A stretch of 64,000 nt of DNA, taken from NCBI RefSeq assembly GCF_900102375.1, contig NZ_FNBO01000005.1, positions 124,001 through 188,000 of the forward strand, in the 5' to 3' direction. The stretch comes from Halorubrum xinjiangense. Lineage in GTDB: Archaea; Halobacteriota; Halobacteria; Halobacteriales; Haloferacaceae. The position numbers and the translations under genes are program-made. The notes below the pieces were generated by a model. The model saw nothing but the letters and a program-made list of their open reading frames with translations. It did no database searches and was not told the origin of the DNA. Of this stretch, positions 61,940 to 64,000 are shown piece after piece; the stretch's first letter is position 1; each line of letters starts with the position of its first letter.

Positions 61940-64000
61940 TTACCCCGACTCCGTGTCGCCGAACAGCAGGTCGAACACCTTACGCTCGCCGAGGCGGATG
62001 TGCTTGTTCACCGTCGGCTGCGTGATTCCGAGCGCGTCCGCCACGGCCTCCCCGCTGCTGTCGCGGGGCCAGTTGAAATACCCCATCGCGTGACCCGTCT
62101 CGAGAGCCTCGTGCTGCCGCTCGCTCAACCGCTCTTCGAGCCGGCTTCGGATCCCTCCGGGGGTGCGATCGGTCTGGCGATGCTGGCGTTGGGCGGTGAG
62201 TTCGAACGCCGGGAACGAGTCCGTAATGCGATCGACGATCGTGCGAGTGTCCGCTTCTCGCGGAAGTTCGACGATCAGTTTGACGGTCTCCGGCGTCGCT
62301 CGGCTGTGACGAACGACGCCCCCGTACTCCGGAATCTGGGACCCGAACCACGACGAGCCGCGACGTTCGAGGACGGTCTGCCCCCCGCCACGTGACACGA
62401 CGGAGACCGTTCCGGGGAGTAGCTCGTCGGCCCGTTCCTCGATATTCGACGGTGGATCCGACTCGAGCGCGTAGTAGACGCTTATCGACTCGTTTTGCCG
62501 CCGGACCGTCCGTTCGAGCCGGACCGGACACTCGAACTCCCGGGCGAGCCGAGCGAACGGGAGGTCCGTATCGCTCCCCTGGAACTCCAGTTCCAGCGTG
62601 TCGTCAGACTCCAACGCGCGACGCCGTTCGATAGCGGTGATCGCGTACCCGATCGAGGTGCCAAGCTGTGAGAGGATATCTCTCTCCCGGTCGCCGAACG
62701 CGTCGGTCTCGTCGGCGATGACGGTCAACACGCCATAGGTGATACCGTCGTACGCGAGCGGCACCGCACAGACCGCGCCCGATCCCGCACGCAACAGGTC
62801 ACGCCGCCAGTCGCTCCGGCGACCCCCCGCAGCGGGATCGGTCACGACGCGCGGCTCGCTCTGTCGCCACGCGTCTCTCGCCGGATGGGGGTCCGATCGA
62901 TCACGGTCGCCCCCGAGGGCTTTTTCAACGTGTTCGCGCGTCGTGCCGACGACCGCTCGAGGCGTCAGTCGGTCAGTTCCTATCTCGGCCGTGGCGACCC
63001 ACGCTGCGGTAAACGGGCCCGTCTCCACCAGCTCTTCACAGACGGCCTCCTGAATCCCCTCTTGGGAGGAGCGAGTCGTAATTGCGGCCTCGACACGGCT
63101 CGTTACCTCTGTGATAGATTCCAAGCGTTCGGCACGCGCCGTCTGTTTCGCCAACTCTTCACGTCTGTCTGCCAGTTTGCGCTCTCCGTGAAGCCGATTC
63201 AGTGCGGCCTCGAGTGTCGCGGCGACAATGCTCGCGGCCTCCGTATCAAACGCCTTATCGGACCTCCACACGGCGAGGATGCCGTTCCCGCCGAGCGGGA
63301 CCAACAACACGGTCTCGTCACTCTCGATGTCAAGCACGGGTGCCGCCTCTGTTTCCACGTGCCGTATAGTTTCGTCGACGAACACCTCCCAGACTGCGGT
63401 ATCGGCGGCCGTTACCGGGTCTAACTCGCTCGCGGGCGGCGCCTTCGGGCCCGTTGCCACCGGCTCGAGCTCTCCGGCCGCCGATCCGTAGTGGTAGACG
63501 GCGGTCGTTGGCATATTAAACACCGCTGCCGCAGCTTCGGCCGCAACGGTACCGGCCTCGGTCACGGTTTCGGCCGTGGTCAGCTCCGCGGTCGCGTCGT
63601 GGAACGACTCCAATGACCGCTCGCGTTCTTTCTGCTGCGTGACGTCGCGGCTCACGACGACGACTCGCGGCGGCCCACCCTCCCACTCGGTCGGATAGAA
63701 GTCTGAGCGGACCCATCTTCTCTCTCCGTCGGGCCGTTCTATACGGAACTCTGTCGTGTACCGCTGGTCCGCGTCGCCCCGCGCGGCGGCGTCGCTCACG
63801 CGCTCGATGAACGCTATGTAATCCTCGTAGTCGTCGGGGTGGAGCGTCTCGAAGAACCCCTCTTCGTGTGTCCGTTGGATTTCGTCGAGCGATCGCCCCC
63901 AGATCTGGTCATATCCGGAACTGACGAAGTCCGGGGCGGGCTCCGGCTCCGTCAGTTCGGCGGCCGGTGCGAGGAAGATGGTCTCGTCGATACGGTCGAC
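61940..64000 (-). CDS. PAS-GAF-GAF-HTH_10 (bacterio-opsin activator-type) regulator, N-terminus off window
   Basis: The frame runs to the window edge, so at least 686 residues belong to it. In order from the edge: a PAS domain (FVSSGYDQIWGRSLDEIQ, LHPDDYEDYIAFIERV, EFRIERPDGERRWVRSDFYP), a GAF-like domain (SLESFHDATAELTTAETV...VLLVPLGGNGILAVW), and a second GAF (EELVETGPFTAAWVA...LAYDGITYGVLTVIAD). A bat-type domain and HTH_10 follow: LSERQHEALETGHAMGYFNW, EAVADALGITQPTVNKHIRLGE. It is a light/redox-type regulator by family; the target is unknown. Confidence 0.85.
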   Translation of the reverse strand, partial: VDRIDETIFLAPAAELTEPEPAPDFVSSGYDQIWGRSLDEIQRTHEEGFFETLHPDDYEDYIAFIERVSDAAARGDADQRYTTEFRIERPDGERRWVRSDFYPTEWEGGPPRVVVVSRDVTQQKERERSLESFHDATAELTTAETVTEAGTVAAEAAAAVFNMPTTAVYHYGSAAGELEPVATGPKAPPASELDPVTAADTAVWEVFVDETIRHVETEAAPVLDIESDETVLLVPLGGNGILAVWRSDKAFDTEAASIVAATLEAALNRLHGERKLADRREELAKQTARAERLESITEVTSRVEAAITTRSSQEGIQEAVCEELVETGPFTAAWVATAEIGTDRLTPRAVVGTTREHVEKALGGDRDRSDPHPARDAWRQSEPRVVTDPAAGGRRSDWRRDLLRAGSGAVCAVPLAYDGITYGVLTVIADETDAFGDRERDILSQLGTSIGYAITAIERRRALESDDTLELEFQGSDTDLPFARLAREFECPVRLERTVRRQNESISVYYALESDPPSNIEERADELLPGTVSVVSRGGGQTVLERRGSSWFGSQIPEYGGVVRHSRATPETVKLIVELPREADTRTIVDRITDSFPAFELTAQRQHRQTDRTPGGIRSRLEERLSERQHEALETGHAMGYFNWPRDSSGEAVADALGITQPTVNKHIRLGERKVFDLLFGDTESG

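Overview
The window looks like chromosome from a halophilic archaeon, most probably Halorubrum or a close relative. Most genes are GC-rich with C or G at third codon positions and encode acidic proteins. Many starts sit 24-30 bases downstream of a TATA-like box with no ribosome binding site, which is typical of leaderless haloarchaeal mRNAs. The haloarchaeal gene set includes the bacterioruberin genes crtD-lyeJ-cruF, the tubulin-like protein CetZ, the diadenylate cyclase DacZ, the F420 genes cofG and cofC, TrmY, an ATP-grasp ligase and several small CPxCG zinc proteins. The genus is inferred from general resemblance, not from a marker gene.

Layout. 0-17.8 kb is core metabolism: a beta-propeller fragment, a gate-domain membrane protein, a family III CoA-transferase convergent with isocitrate lyase and a CitE-type lyase, thiL, a thiolase, phosphoglycerate mutase, a Tat-exported PKD/hydrolase protein, a regulator, an EamA transporter, an esterase, a GNAT enzyme and the UPF0200/UPF0201 pair. 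At 17.8-22.7 kb, an AT-richer island follows tRNA-Arg(TCT). It carries a restriction-endonuclease-like protein, a cytosine-5 DNA methyltransferase and a DUF262/HNH (GmrSD-like) protein, with a 23-bp copy of the tRNA 3' end beside the tRNA. 22.7-48.0 kb is core again: moaA, an MBL hydrolase, universal stress proteins, dacZ, the carotenoid operon, two SDRs, thiE, a MATE exporter, MscS, cofG, cofC, cetZ, an NDUFA9-like protein, a CNNM-type protein, tmk, pyrF, trmY and others. At 48.8-52.9 kb, tRNA-Pro(CGG) is followed by what reads as two successive insertions, holding a small ribbon-helix-helix-like protein, a broken IS6-family transposase and an Htr8-like transducer. 53-57.9 kb is core (DUF429, TVP38, GtrA, sulfatase-like, epoxide-hydrolase-like). 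58-64 kb is an eroded accessory stretch: a P450 relic, three winged-helix regulators, an FAD-monooxygenase-like protein with worn FAD motifs, an IS200/IS605 end and a PAS-GAF-HTH_10 regulator cut by the window edge.

The most interesting signal is not a gene. Three copies of a composite 0.35-0.58 kb element lie at about 7.05-7.40, 30.25-30.67 and 48.05-48.63 kb. Each has an array of 57-bp modules followed by a long hairpin. The outer bases of the hairpin (CAAAG-CCC-CAG facing CTG-CCC-CTTTG) are constant, while the inner 14-bp stem differs from copy to copy and still pairs. Two further hairpins follow and behave the same way. This covariation points to a structured RNA or DNA-hairpin element under selection. 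A second point of interest is the aceA-citE/CoA-transferase neighbourhood, which could convert glyoxylate to malate without a classical malate synthase.
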